A DNA stretch of 60,000 bases from Symsagittifera roscoffensis (Eukaryota; Xenacoelomorpha; Acoela; Convolutidae). The position numbers and the translations under genes were made by a program. Below the pieces are notes generated by a model, which was not told the origin of the DNA, searched no databases, and saw only the letters and a list, made by a program, of their open reading frames with translations. The stretch is from positions 51,969,220-52,029,219 of the forward strand of contig NC_087063.1 in assembly GCF_963678635.1 (NCBI RefSeq), written 5' to 3'. Below, piece after piece: positions 18,870 through 30,420 of this stretch. Numbering within the stretch: position 1 is the stretch's first letter; each line of letters starts with the position of its first letter.

Positions 18870-19604
18870 CGTGCGTGATCAATTACGTGGTCAAACTTTT
18901 TGTTAGTGGTGTTATCTAACTTGAATATATAATCTTTTTTTTGAAGAATTTTTCTGTTAGTTGCGATTCAACTGCCTGATCTGTGCCGTAAGGTGAGTCT
19001 TCTATATAGCGTATGACTGTGTGATCCTAGTGAGTGATAGGAAATTGTTTTTTTTCGGCTGTAAAATGGTTTAGTATATCTTGGAGACCAATATTAGTAA
19101 AACCTTTAAATTGCAGTGCGTTAGTTAGTTGATGTAGAATGGCTGTGTACAGTTCATCTTCTTCGTCTTTGCGGATAGGTCTTTTTAAAGTGTTAGTGAA
19201 GTTTAAAAATGAGAACCAGGAGAGGGTAGATAGGAAGGAATTTTCCTGTCGGTAGTAGCCGGAATGGCTTTGGGGTTCGGTAGTTTTATATGAATATTGA
19301 GGGCAAATTGCGAGGTTTTCAAGCAAAAAATTGGAAGTGCTTGTATATCGAGGATGAGACAGAGGAGGAGTCGTGATGATGAGGGTCGATTGATGAGATA
19401 TTGAGGTGCATTGTTAGGGTGTTTGCATTTCATTGAGATGCGTTGTGCCCGACTAAGAGCATTACGGATGGACAATGTTGATGTTCCCGATGAGGAGGCT
19501 GGGTGTGTTAGCTGATGAAATGTGAGTTGTCGGTCAGTATCAACAACTTTTTGCGTTTGCTTGATGAAAATGTCGAGGTCTTGTTCGGGTTGGTTGAAGG
19601 TCAT
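18870..19604 (-). pseudogene. E2 Pro/Ser-rich tail ORFs after the envelope region
   Basis: Two minus-strand ORFs overlap (19,203-19,604, 133 aa; 19,027-19,326, 99 aa) in different frames. The first is Ser/Pro/Gln-rich; the second ends with a conserved-looking helical segment (DELYTAILHQLTNALQF) that resembles the degraded E1 stretch at 1-400. Probably one tail gene split by an indel. Confidence 0.4.
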
Positions 19605-19609
19605 AGGAC

Positions 19610-20215
19610 TTCGAGTATCACTGAGTGTACTAGAGTGGGGGAAAGATTTGGGGTTGCGCTTGTGTAGAAGAACTTGGAAGTTGAAAATTTTACTACAGGG
19701 TTTCAGGGAGCTATTGGGGTGAAATTGGCTGTGAGTAGTTAGTAATGGTAATCGGTTCTGAGCAGAGAAAATTGTAAGGAGTGTCGATGTTAGTGTTATT
19801 CGGAGAAATCTGTGTGTCAGAAACTGTTCGTATAGAATCGTTGAATCGCATTTGAGAGGTGTAGAGTAAAACTTCTGAAAAATTGGGCTAGAAACTGGCA
19901 GGGGAGAAGAAGTGAGAGCAGAAATGGAAATGACGGAGAGTTGTCATTGGATATTGGAAAAATAAGATAGGGAGCAATTAAGAGATGCAAATTGGCGGCT
20001 CATTGTGGTCTAAAAGCATTGCAGTTTTGAGAACAAAAACTAACCGTGAGAGGTTGATCTTTTTTTTTGTTCGGATGTTTCGATAATTGTTTGTTGCTGA
20101 TGTGCAATTTGTGAGATGGGACTGCGATGCACTTCCTTATTTTGATGAAGTCGAGATGTCAACGAAAATGTGGTTCTTTAGTTTGTTGAGGTAAATAAGT
20201 TTCCAAAAAAATTCT
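19610..20215. other. E2 stretch where most of the envelope anchor should be
   Basis: Comparison with E1 predicts the long membrane-anchored ORF here, but only about 600 bp separate the envelope N-terminal fragment from the tail, against about 2.4 kb in E1. No hydrophobic ORF is present. The anchor part appears deleted from E2. Confidence 0.4.
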
Positions 20216-20220
20216 GCAAG

Positions 20221-20660
20221 TTACATTCTTGCAACGATGGCATCTCTATTAACTTCTGCGTGTTTTGTGATTTTGTGAATAAGTTGTATGGGCCTTTGAG
20301 AAGTAAAAATAGAAAATCTAGAGGTTAATGTTTTGTTTTTAACTAATTTCGAACGTTGTACTTCCTTTTTAAAAGCTCCGGGATTGGGAAGTTGTAATCG
20401 TTCAAAATTATTTTGATAAAATGACTCGTGATTTACTCTGTTTTCTTTCCGTTTGATATTTGAGAACAATGTACCTTCTTATCAAAAAATTTTTCCGTGA
20501 AATTGTAACCTACAAATGTTTTGGCGCGGGTTTTAGTGTAGAGAAGAGCAATAACAGAAGTATTTTTTTTTGCTTGTGGTTCCGATTTGTTTGGTTAATG
20601 CGTGTTTGTGTAGTGTTTTCGTCGATTGTCTTCGCAATTATAGAGTGTCACTAGGAATTC
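20221..20660 (-). pseudogene. E2 envelope-like N-terminal fragment
   Basis: The ORF at 20,221-20,469 (82 aa) has the NHESFYQNN block matching E1 near 3.3 kb, and the following 190 bp match E1 3.38-3.58 kb. This is the best preserved part of the E2 envelope region and fixes its frame. Confidence 0.5.
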
Positions 20661-23115
20661 TTGGGGTCCTTTTTGCGGGGGGAGACTATTGTGAGCTGTA
20701 GGTTTAGTTCGTGCGAGAAGATGAAAAATTTTGAGTGAGGTGAATATTAAAAGATACATGTGTATGATAGTCCGTACATTTGATTGTAAAAAGACGGATA
20801 ATCAATTGTATTTTTAGTGTATCTGTCTTTTTTATGGAATAAATCTACAAAAACAAAAGGGGAAGGCAAAGAATGTAATATTTTATCTGGTTGAGATTTT
20901 GTTAACTAGTGGGTGATGGGTAATGTCAAATAACTTAAAAATTATTTCAAATTTTGGAACTAATTTGCTGACATAACATTTGATTATTATGGTCTTGTAA
21001 TTCTTTGTGAATGTCTTGTCTGTATTGCAACCAATTAAGTGCCCAGCTATGAAATCGGATGCTACCCTAACAATGTCTGAATAAAGGCGGAGGAGGTGCT
21101 ACGAACTTTTTCCAATCTATTGGTTTTTTTCAGTGTTTTGTATTTCATGATATGTATGTTGTTGTAAATTTATAAGAAAGGTATTTATGAATAAAATGAA
21201 ATTGCTTGCTACTGATGGGGTTGATGGTAGGGAAAAAGTTTCTGGCAAGGCTGACTAAAAAAGACTGGAGGATTAATCAATCAGGTCGTTGGCTTGGTTA
21301 GCCATGAGGAAGTATAGTTCATCCAATAGAAGAACTCTTTGTGAGGGATTGGAGGGTTAAATGGGTTCTCTCTTTGTTGTTTTGAGGTTGGAGTTAAACC
21401 TAGGTAGTCAGATGGTAGATTTGGTCTATATCTTGGTTAACTAAGACTTGTAGGTGGGGGTAGTGCTTTCTATAATTGTTGGTAGACTGGAGGAAATAGA
21501 AGATACTGGTGGTGAAAGTGTTCCAAAATTCTGTTATGTCGTGGATGAAATAATTTTGTTTCAGTTAGAGTATTCTGGTTTTGACTATGATGTCGACATC
21601 TGTCTAATTTGTGATAATGGCGGATAGAGATTGTATGTTGTTTTGTATTGTGGTTCGCTCAAGGGAGCGTTAAGGTATGCTGCAGTATATCGAGTATTTT
21701 GGGTTTTTTGTAGGTTAACCGCTGGGGAATCTTTTTTTTGGATTTGATCACCAATCTTGATATATAGTTTTCGAGTTTTAATCAGAAAAATTTAAGAATA
21801 AGTATGTTCTTAGTAGTTTTCTTCGACAAAAACTTTTTTTAAAATGCTTGTTTGTTTGAAGTCAAATATTTTGTTTTGGAGACAAATATGAAGTGTCAAT
21901 TTTAGCAGTGCTTGTACAGTCAAGAAGATTACAAAAAAAATAAGAAGTCAGTTTTTTTAAAAAAGAAAAGTTAGGAAGAAAAAATATTGGTTGTTATCGT
22001 ATATGATTCAGTTGTCGACAAAATGGTAGAGCGAAAAATGGGTTTTCAATAAGAAAATTTAAAAATTGGCGAACTGGATACAAAAAAAACTGTAAAGTGT
22101 TTTTTAACAAACTCTGAAACATTGTTTAAAAGAAAAATGCAAAGGTACAGAAAACTAGGCATAAATTGAATAGAGTTTACTGAAAGTTTGTCGGAAATTT
22201 GAGCGACTTTTTGAAAGTGAGCATTTGAAAATTGATTACTAGTTTCCGAGATTTTTGTTGGTGTTATATCATCGAGTGGGGTCGTATTGTTTGTCGATTT
22301 TTGACAAGTGGCTTGAATATAGAGAAATTTTGTTGAAGGGTCGGATTTTAACTGGCTAATTCTTGTTTTAATTTATAGGATGATCAGGGGTCTTTTGTGG
22401 GTGCCTATCTTCAAGCTAGGAAGTCTGTTGATACTTTGCGTTAGGGTAATCAACTTCAAATTTTTTCGGAGAATTTTGGATCAAAATTCTAAAAATATTG
22501 TCGATTTTTCTGATGAGTGATAGAAAAGGATTGTAATTTTGATATAAATTCTATTTTGTTGTCAATTATGAGGGTTTTTTTGACCTCGAAGTTTTTACGT
22601 TGGAGTTAGAGTTCTACTTCAAACTTTGATCTAATTGCTTAATTGGACTTTGGTGGCGAATTGAAACAGTGACAGTTTGGAGAGCTGTGATTGGCTGGTT
22701 GTTTGAATGTTTTTTTTCTCTGAGAACTAGTTTGAAATTTCTAATTCAATAAAATGGGTAAGATGTACTCTTTCTGGATATTTTTAGGATGCTTTTAGAA
22801 AGTGTTTGTCAAGTAGTTGTTTGATATTGAGTGTGTATATTATTGAATGTATACAGAATTAATATTGAATGTCAATTGATTGGTTTTTGTGGAATGAAAA
22901 TTTATTTTCAGTTGATTTTTTTGTCAAAATAATTGGTGTTGTTGTGATTTTATCTTCATTTCAGGAATAAAAATTTGATTCATTTGAATTTTTTTTCTAT
23001 TAAATTTTTGTTGTTTTGTTTGATAGCCTTTGTAACTTTTTTAAATTGTCAGGTGTTTTGTGATCAATGGTGTCTGAAAAAAATGGAGTCCAGTCGAAGA
23101 ATATGACTGTATAAG
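20661..23115 (-). pseudogene. E2 region between envelope and integrase, decayed
   Basis: No ORF remains. Similarity to E1 is clear at 20.94-21.13 kb (E1 3.86-4.04 kb, including the codons for the VAPPP motif) and weaker elsewhere. From about 21.7 to 23.1 kb the sequence is AT-rich with many homopolymer runs, and equals the E1 non-coding stretch in position. Confidence 0.4.
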
Positions 23116-23119
23116 TTTT

Positions 23120-24240
23120 CGGAGAGCGTATCGTTTTGAGAGAAAAAGATAGGAGGTTGTTTTTGTGTTGCTTTTTTATGATAGTTTAGATGTTACAACA
23201 ATTGGTTTATTTGTTACGCCCGTTGGTTTATCAATAAATTGATAAGGTCCTTTTCCTAAAGATTGTAACTTCTTTAGTATGTTTTTGTGTTTTCTGATAT
23301 GTGGAGTTAGAAAGAAGGTGGAATTTTGAGAACTGAAGCAGGTGTAAACTGCGAATTGATCGAAAACTAATTTTTTTGTCTTTTTAGTTGTTTTTTTCAG
23401 TCGTTTTCGATTTTTTTCGCTGTGTTCTGTATCTCTAATCACAAAACATTCTGCGTGGAAACCGGAAGCTAATTTCAAATTTTGTTGATGATTAATGTGA
23501 TCTTCACTGTGAGTATGAATTGGTAAATTATAACATATGGACTCTTTTGATGGTTGACAAGGTCCTCGTGTATTTTTTATGCTTTTGCAATGAAAGTTTT
23601 TGGTTTGCTTGGTTTTTGATTGAAACCCATTTTATAGGGTGATAATCCAAAAGTTAGCTTTATTTGAGAAATACTAGCAAGTGGGAATAACTTTACGCTG
23701 TTGATTATTCTGAGCTATTTTTTTTTCATTTCCGTAATTAATGCATCATCAATATTTTTGGAGTGGGCGGTTCGAGTCTTAAGCTGACCCGCTAATTGAG
23801 CGTGTGAAATTCTAGATCTATGTCTATAATTATACAAAAGATATAATGTTATAAAATCGTAATTATTGAATTCTGTTCCCTTATCTGTTGCCAGGGTGTT
23901 GAGTAATCCGAGTTTGACTACCCAGTATTCGTAAAGTGTAGTATAGGCATAATAAGCTTTACAATATGGTACTGGATTTACTGCCAGATAATCTGTTAAT
24001 GCTACTACTATTCCCACGATACATGAAATTCCTTCATTACATGGTGAAATAGCGCCTTTTGTAATGAATGAGGTTCTGTGATTAAAATCAAAATTTGGTC
24101 ATGGAAGTCTTGTTTTTCTGCCATTTGACTTTGGTGTGAAAAAGGTTTGTTTAGTTGATAGGTGTACAAACAATACAAAGTATTTTATCTATTTTGGTGC
24201 ATTTAGGAAACAAAATTTTTGTTTGAAACTGTCATGAATT
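23120..24240 (-). pseudogene. E2 integrase, first copy
   Basis: ORF 23,176-23,478 carries the GPY/F module (KGPYQFIDKP). ORF 23,715-24,017 carries the core, with the second catalytic Asp in ATDKGTEF (E1 has VTDNGTEF). The first Asp is kept in LTDYLA. Stops and frame changes separate the parts. It is duplicated at 28.69-29.8 kb. Confidence 0.65.
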
Positions 24241-24249
24241 TCTCAGATT

Positions 24250-24900
24250 CACTTTTTCCCTTATCATTTGAAGAGCGTATTATGTAAAATGCTACAAGAA
24301 TTAAATTTAATGGTTAACAGGATTCTTTTTTATCAGTGTAAATATTTTCGGAAAAATCTGCATTTTCTTTTGTTGATGTGCTTTAAAGTATCAGAGTTAT
24401 GTTTTATTTCTCACCATGCTTCTATCTGCTTTTGCATGTTTCCTTCTAATTTTATGCCAAGATTTCGTATGGCCTATGAAAAGGTTTTGATAAATTTTAA
24501 GTAATTCGGTTGTTAGTTTTATTGTACAAAGTAGGAAATTATTTTGCATTTTTGGCTTGATAAAAGGATCTATTTGACAAGGTCTTTGAAATCAAAAACA
24601 TTTTTAAATGTGGACTTCTTGTTTGTATCTAATGGTCCTGCTAAAATGATTGGGTCTATTAAACCTTCTTTTTCTATTAGTGGCAAAGTTTTATTACTCT
24701 GTGGTTTCTGTCTTTTTGTTTGTACTTTTGTGTTGTTTTTTTTTCCATGACGAGTATGGTATGGGTTTCAACGTGTTTTTTCTTTTTGAATCAACTTCAT
24801 TCTGATTGTTTTGACACTCTAGGTAAAGTGGGATTTGTTCTAGGTTATTTATTTTTTTATTGTCCGATTCGTTATTTATTTCATTTTGCATACTAGCCTT
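24250..24900 (-). pseudogene. E2 RNase H-integrase spacer, first copy
   Basis: Minus-strand sequence matches E1 7.4-7.8 kb and E2's second copy at 29.83-30.42 kb. Only fragments of the frame remain. The plus-strand ORFs here are shadows repeated in both copies. Confidence 0.45.
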
Positions 24901-26500
24901 GGTGATGTTTCATCTTGAGCAAGAAAGAATTTTTGTTTTGCGGAATTTCAACTGTGGTTTTTTCGTGTTAGTAATTCTGTTGGTTTTTTTTTCTAAGAGT
25001 ATCTGGTAAATCAAGGTTTTTCCCTGCTGTCCAGACTATGTGTAGATTAGGATATTTCAATAAAACTAATTAAAATCTTTGATCTGATTTATGATCTGTG
25101 CGTAGAACTCTTGGATGATTTGCTCCGAGAAACAAAAATTCATAATCTTTCAGCGTATATTTTAAAGCTGTACATTCTCTCATGAGTGTAGAGAGTCGAA
25201 GTTCTGCTTCAAAAAAAGCATGACTTTGTTGAGATTAGATTCATTTTTTTGCTCCGTGGTGAGGTTCTAGGAGCACTGCTCCAATTCCAAAGTTGGATGC
25301 TCAACACATAGCATAAAACGGTTGATCGGCGTCGGGTATATCATTTGAAGTTTAATCGTTAATGATTGTTTCAATTTCATCAAATCGTTTTTGGTGTTTG
25401 ATTGTCCATTCAAAAATTTTATGTTGTCTTCAGTTATTGTAAAATGGTCTAAGGTATAATTTCATTTTGAATACTTATTCACCTAAAAAAATTCACCTAA
25501 AAAACTACTTATTCACCTATTTTCAAAACAGCATCCATCGTTGATTTTAAGGGAGTTATTGTTTGCTTTCAATAATGTCTCCTAAAATCTTAACTCGAGT
25601 AACGAAAAAATTTCTAGTGATATTTTTTCTAAGATTTGGAACATTTTTGTTTTTGTTTGTGACCTTATAAAAACATCGTCTCAATATCTGATTAGGTTTT
25701 ACTTAGAGTTATTTGCCAAATAATTTGGCTCATGAATGCGGAAATTTTCTAGTGATATTTTTCTAAGACTTGGAACATTTTATGTCTGTGACCTTAAAAA
25801 AACATCGTCTCAATATGTGATTATAATTTTACTTAGAGTTATTTGTCAAATAGTTTGGCTCATGAATGCGGAAAAAGCTGCTGATCTTATGGAGATTTCA
25901 CAAAATAAACTATTAATTTTGTATTGTTGATACCCAAAGTCGAATTGTGTTAAGCGTCGTGATTGTGCATCAACGGAAATTTGATTATATTCACTGTTCA
26001 GGTCTGTTTTTCTTTAAAATAGTCCATTTATCGTTTTGAGTATGAGACTGTTAGTGCTGTTTCTATTATATTTTGATTCATTTACTAGAGAGTGTAAAAA
26101 TTTTGCGTCGAGTACTTTTGTTAGATTTTTTTTCTCGCTGCTATACCATGCGGATTTATAAATTGTTTTTTTTTGATTGATGATCTTTATTTACTGGCGA
26201 AATAATTTCATCTCGTTCGTGATAAGCCTAGAAGTTTATTTAGTTTGTATTCTAAGCGTATGGGACCCATACTTGCGCATTGCTTCTTGAAAGCTGCGTC
26301 GGTTTTAAATGGAAGATGTGATGGTGAATGTAATTTTTAAACATCAATTTTTGTTGCGGCATATGCATTTGGGTAATTAAAAATAAGTTTTCTAGTTATT
26401 CAAATTCATCTTGATCTTGATAGTTTAAAGTATGGTGCTTTTTTGAAATAACCATTATTTCGTTTCGCATTTTTAACTATATTGTTTTTAGAATGTTCTT
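24900..26500 (-). pseudogene. E2 RT and RNase H, first copy, catalytic motif interrupted
   Basis: The segment matches E1 8.0-9.47 kb. The RT motif reads Tyr-stop-Asp-Asp (TGA at 25,810-25,812) instead of YLDD. The RNase H site before ASNFGIGAVLL also has a TGA (25,301-25,303). A tandem duplication of about 127 bp (25,611-25,870) repeats the region with the RT motif. No activity is possible. Confidence 0.65.
25611..25870. repeat. Tandem duplication of about 127 bp over the RT active-site region
   Basis: The sequence from TTTCTAGTGATATTTTT through CTCATGAATGCGG occurs twice in a row with a few differences. Each copy contains the codons of the RT motif with the same TGA. Neither E1 nor the second E2 copy (31.16-31.29 kb) has this duplication. 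Confidence 0.8.
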
Positions 26501-27059
26501 CCGTGAATTAAACAGCTTGAAAAAAGTACTAGAATACTGTTTACTCTACCTGCTCGTTTCTGTTTAGGGTGTTTTGTTGCGTTTGTTCCACCGTAACTTA
26601 TTAGTTCTATTGGTAGTTTTTTCCTAAGGTGAATTGTTGTATATGTGTAATTCGACTTTATCTGTACTTGTGTTTTTAGCTTATTTAGTTGATGAGAATG
26701 TTACTTTGAAAAAACTATGATTTGGTTGATGGAGGATATTCAAAATGGAGGATGTTCGAAATACTTGAAAAAACAACCATGAAGTTTTATTCTTTCTTGT
26801 GTATTATTCTTTGATTTGTTGATTACCGTTTAGTAGCTTAATTGTTTGTAACTCTCTGTTAATATGTGTTCTTTAAATGTTTTATTTTATTTTTGGATTA
26901 GTTGCTTAAAGGTTTTAGTTAGAAGTTTGTTTCGTTCCATTGTTTTAGTTAGTTGGAGAGATAACTGGAACTTTTCATGATATTCAAATTTGTACCTCTT
27001 GCGCTGTGGCGAGTTTGTTTATACCAATCTAAATCATCATTTTGGGATAAGTAGCGTTT

Positions 27060-27544
27060 TTCATTGCTTGTATTAACAATAATGATGTTCGATACTGCGC
27101 CTGAATTGACTTCAATTACTTTTTCGGGCTCTGGAGGTTAAAAAAAATTGTGTTTGTTTTTGGGTTCTCCATAAAGAGTGGTTTTTTCCAAATTGCTTTT
27201 TTTCTGCGGGCAAAACTCAGATGTGGTGTTTTGATATATGATATTTGTAATGTCGTCGTTTTCGAGAATATTTGGTATATAATTTGAATCTTTTGTTTGA
27301 TTTGTGTCTGGTTTTGGAGTATTACTGTCGGGTGTTCGGTGTGGTAGTAATCAGAATGAACAGAGATTTCGTGTTCGTGATCTAATCTTAACATGTTGTT
27401 AATAAGTGTATCATCTGTGTCACTTCCATCGTCATTAATTTTACAAGGTTTGTGAATTTTTTGAAATTTCGTGTGAATTTCGTGTGAATTTCGTGTGAAT
27501 TGTGAATTTTGTATTTTGAACAGAACATCCTTCATTTTAAACAT
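27060..27544 (-). pseudogene. E2 protease/pre-protease copy 1
   Basis: The protease active site reads Asn-Ser-Gly-Ala (codon 27,105-27,107 AAT where E1 has the catalytic Asp). ORF 27,116-27,544 (142 aa) covers the acidic segment before protease, shared by all later copies. An 11-bp minisatellite lies near its start. Confidence 0.5.
27474..27510. repeat. 11-bp minisatellite, about three copies
   Basis: GAATTTCGTGT is repeated in tandem about three times. The other copies of this segment in E2 have a single AATTTCG here, so the expansion is specific to this copy. Confidence 0.7.
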
Positions 27545-27659
27545 CCTCCATCAACCAAATCATAGTTTTTTCAGAGTAACATTCTCATCAACTAAATACG
27601 CTAAAAACACAAGTACAGATAAAGACAAATTACACATATACAGCAAAATGCCATAAAAA

Positions 27660-28690
27660 ATATTTCAAAGTTCCTGGTGTGTCAGGGGTTGCTTCAGTTT
27701 TAGAATGGACTCGATTAGTTTTTTTGTTGATATTCCGGTGTGCTACTTCTGTAAATTTGAGCTTGTAAATTTGGATTTTGTGAACTGTTTCTATGTGGCG
27801 ATTGAGAACAGTTTCTAGATGACCTACTCTGATAACTGTTACTTCTTATTCTGTAATTACTTAAATTTTCCCGTGATCTATCTTTTTAATTTCTATTGAT
27901 GGAGTCAGTAAGATAGAAATTTCTATGAATGTTGTTCGAGTAGTTTCTGTTTCAATTGTTTGAAAAACTTCAATTTTGATTTTTTTAGGAAAGACTATTG
28001 CGGTTGTTTGAGAACGAACAATTTCTATTACAATTAGAATAAACGCTTTTAATTGAATTTGATCTTGAATAGTTTTTTCTGTATGACTGTTGTGGCAATT
28101 AGAGCGGCTGTAAAACTTTTCTGAATAGTACTCAGAATTTTTTCTATTTGGATATCATTTTAGAGAATTTTTGTTGAATGGTGAATCTGTCCTACAGGTT
28201 TTCGGAAGCAGTTTTGCAGAGTTAGTGTTATTTCTAAAATTTTTATTATATCTTGTTTCTTTTATTGGTAAAAAGATTTATTTGCAAAGTAATTTTTGAT
28301 GGTCGATTTGACTCATTTTTTTTTTGTTTTTGTCTGCACTTGGCAATACTGTGTCCGTATCATCGAAAACCATTACACCCTTTCTTAAATGACGGTTTTT
28401 CTTTAACGTTTGGAGTTTTTTCATATATAAAAAGCATTTTTTTTTCTTATTATTCATTATCTGAGTCTTGTATATTATTTTTATATGAAGTAGTTGTTTG
28501 AATATTAGAAATCTTTCAGTTTGTTCTAAAATAATGGCAATTTCTCCTTGTTCTAAATTTCCTACGGGTTTACGAAAATCTATTTCTGGTGTATGAGTTA
28601 ATGATGGATGTGACGCTTTCCTTTTTTCTTTTAGTTGTGTTTTTAGGGTCATCAATAGAACTTCTGCTGTCAGTTTTGTGCTTTTTGGAG
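27660..28690 (-). pseudogene. E2 nucleocapsid, knuckle and gag 3' fragment, copy 1
   Basis: From high to low coordinates: a gag fragment with a KASHPS / DFRKPVG segment matching E1 capsid residues 238-256, the zinc-knuckle region near 28.34-28.38 kb, and the Arg/Ser-rich tail. ORF 28,278-28,655 reads through the knuckle in the shifted frame, as in E1. The segment ends abruptly at the integrase tail of the next unit near 28.69 kb. Confidence 0.55.
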
Positions 28691-29830
28691 AGTGTATCTT
28701 TATGAAAGAAAAAGATAGGAGGGTGTTTTTGTGTTGCTTTTTTATGATAGTTTAGATGTTACAACAATTGGTTTATTTGTTACGCCTGTTGGTTTATCAA
28801 TAAACTGATAATGTTTTTTTTCCTAAATGATGTAACTTCTTTAGTATGTTTTTGTGTATTGGGAAAAATGGAATTAGAACGAAGGTGGAATTTTGAGATC
28901 TGAAGCAGGTGTAAAACGTGAATTGATCATAAACTAAACATTTTGTCTTTGAAGTTATTTTTTCACTACTTTTCGATTTGTTTCGCTGTGTTCTGTATCT
29001 CTATTCACAAAGCATTCTGCGTGGAAACCGGAAGCTAAATTCAAATTTTGTTGATGATTAATGTGAGTATGAAGTGGTAAAATTGTTATATGTGGACTCT
29101 TTTGATGGTTGACAATGTCCTTGTGTATTTTTTATGCTTTTGCAGTGAAAGTTTTTGGTTTGCGTGGTTTTTGATTAAAACCCATTTCATGGGGTGATAA
29201 TCCAAAAGTTAGCTTTATTTGAGAAATAATCGCAAGAGGGAGTAACTTTACGCTGTTGACCATTCATTGTTATTTTTTTTTCATCTCCGTAATTTATGCA
29301 TCATAAATGTTTTTGGAGTGAGCGGTTCATGTCTGAAACTGACCCGCTCATGGAGCGTGTGTTATTCTAGGTTTATGTCTACAATTATACGAAAGACATA
29401 ATGTTTTAAAATCGTAATTACTGAATTCTGTTCCATTATATGTTGCCAGGGTGGGTTTCGGCTAATCCGAGTTTGACTAACCAGTATTCGTAAAGTGTAG
29501 TATATGCATAATAAGCTTTATAATATGGTACTGGATTTACTGCTAGATAAGGTATTAATGCTACTACTATTACCATGATACATGAAATTCCTTCATTGCA
29601 CGGTGAAACAGGACCTTTTGTAATGAATGGGGTTCTGTGAGTAAAATCAAAAATTTGTTATGGAAGTGATGCTTTTCTGCAGATAGTATTTGGTGTGAAA
29701 AAGGTTTAGTTAGTCCATATTAGTGCATTTAGAAAACAAAAGTTCTTTTTTTTGAAACTGTCCTGAATTTTTTTGATTCAATTTTTCCCTTAGTATTTGA
29801 AGAGAGTATTAGGTAAAATGCTTCAAGAAT
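28690..29830 (-). pseudogene. E2 integrase, second copy
   Basis: A near repeat of 23.12-24.25 kb with further decay and no ORF. The GPY region, the NQKP block and the core around the second Asp are all recognisable by comparison with the first copy. Confidence 0.6.
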
Positions 29831-30420
29831 TAAATTTAATGGTTAACAGGTTTCTTGTTTATCAGGGTAACTATTTTCAAAAAAATCAGCATTTTTTATT
29901 GGTTTGTTTTTGAAGTATCAGAGTTATGTTTTATTTCCCACAATGCTTATATCTGCTTTTGCAAGTTTTGTTCCAAGTTTATGCCAAAATTTCATATGGC
30001 TTATGAAAAGATTTTGAAAAATTTTAAGTAATTCGGTTGTTAGTTTTATTGTACAAAGTAGGAAATTTTTTTGCAATTTTTGGCTTTCTAAACGGATCTC
30101 TTTGACAAGGTCTTTGAAATCAATAACATTTTTATATGTGTACTTCTTGTTTGTATCTAATGGTCCTGCTAAAATGATTGGGTCTATTAAACCTTCTTTT
30201 TCTATTAGTGGCAAAGTTTTATTTCTCTGTGGTTTCTGTCTTTTGTTTGTACTTTTGTGTTGTTTTTATTGCATGAAGAGTATGATTTGGGTTTCAACGT
30301 GTTTTTTCTTTTTGAATCAATTTCAAGCTGATTGCTTTGCTACTCTAGTCAAAGTGGGATTTGTTCTAGGTTATTTATTTGTTTTTTGTCTGATTCGTTA
30401 TTTATTGCATTTTGCATGCT
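29830..30420 (-). pseudogene. E2 RNase H-integrase spacer, second copy
   Basis: ORF 29,924-30,214 (96 aa) keeps the spacer frame with an AGPLD block similar to E1's SGPP. It is a parallel of 24.25-24.86 kb. Confidence 0.5.

Larger units (their letters stand above)
26520..27660 (-). repeat. Protease-containing segment flanked by inverted copies of the linker
   Basis: The linker sequence at about 26,630-26,765 reappears in reverse complement at about 27,530-27,655: both hold the block TGATTTGGTTGATGGAGGAT or its complement, then the same order of words inverted. The 770 bp between them hold a degraded protease. Other copies of the linker in E2 are not inverted. Confidence 0.7.
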
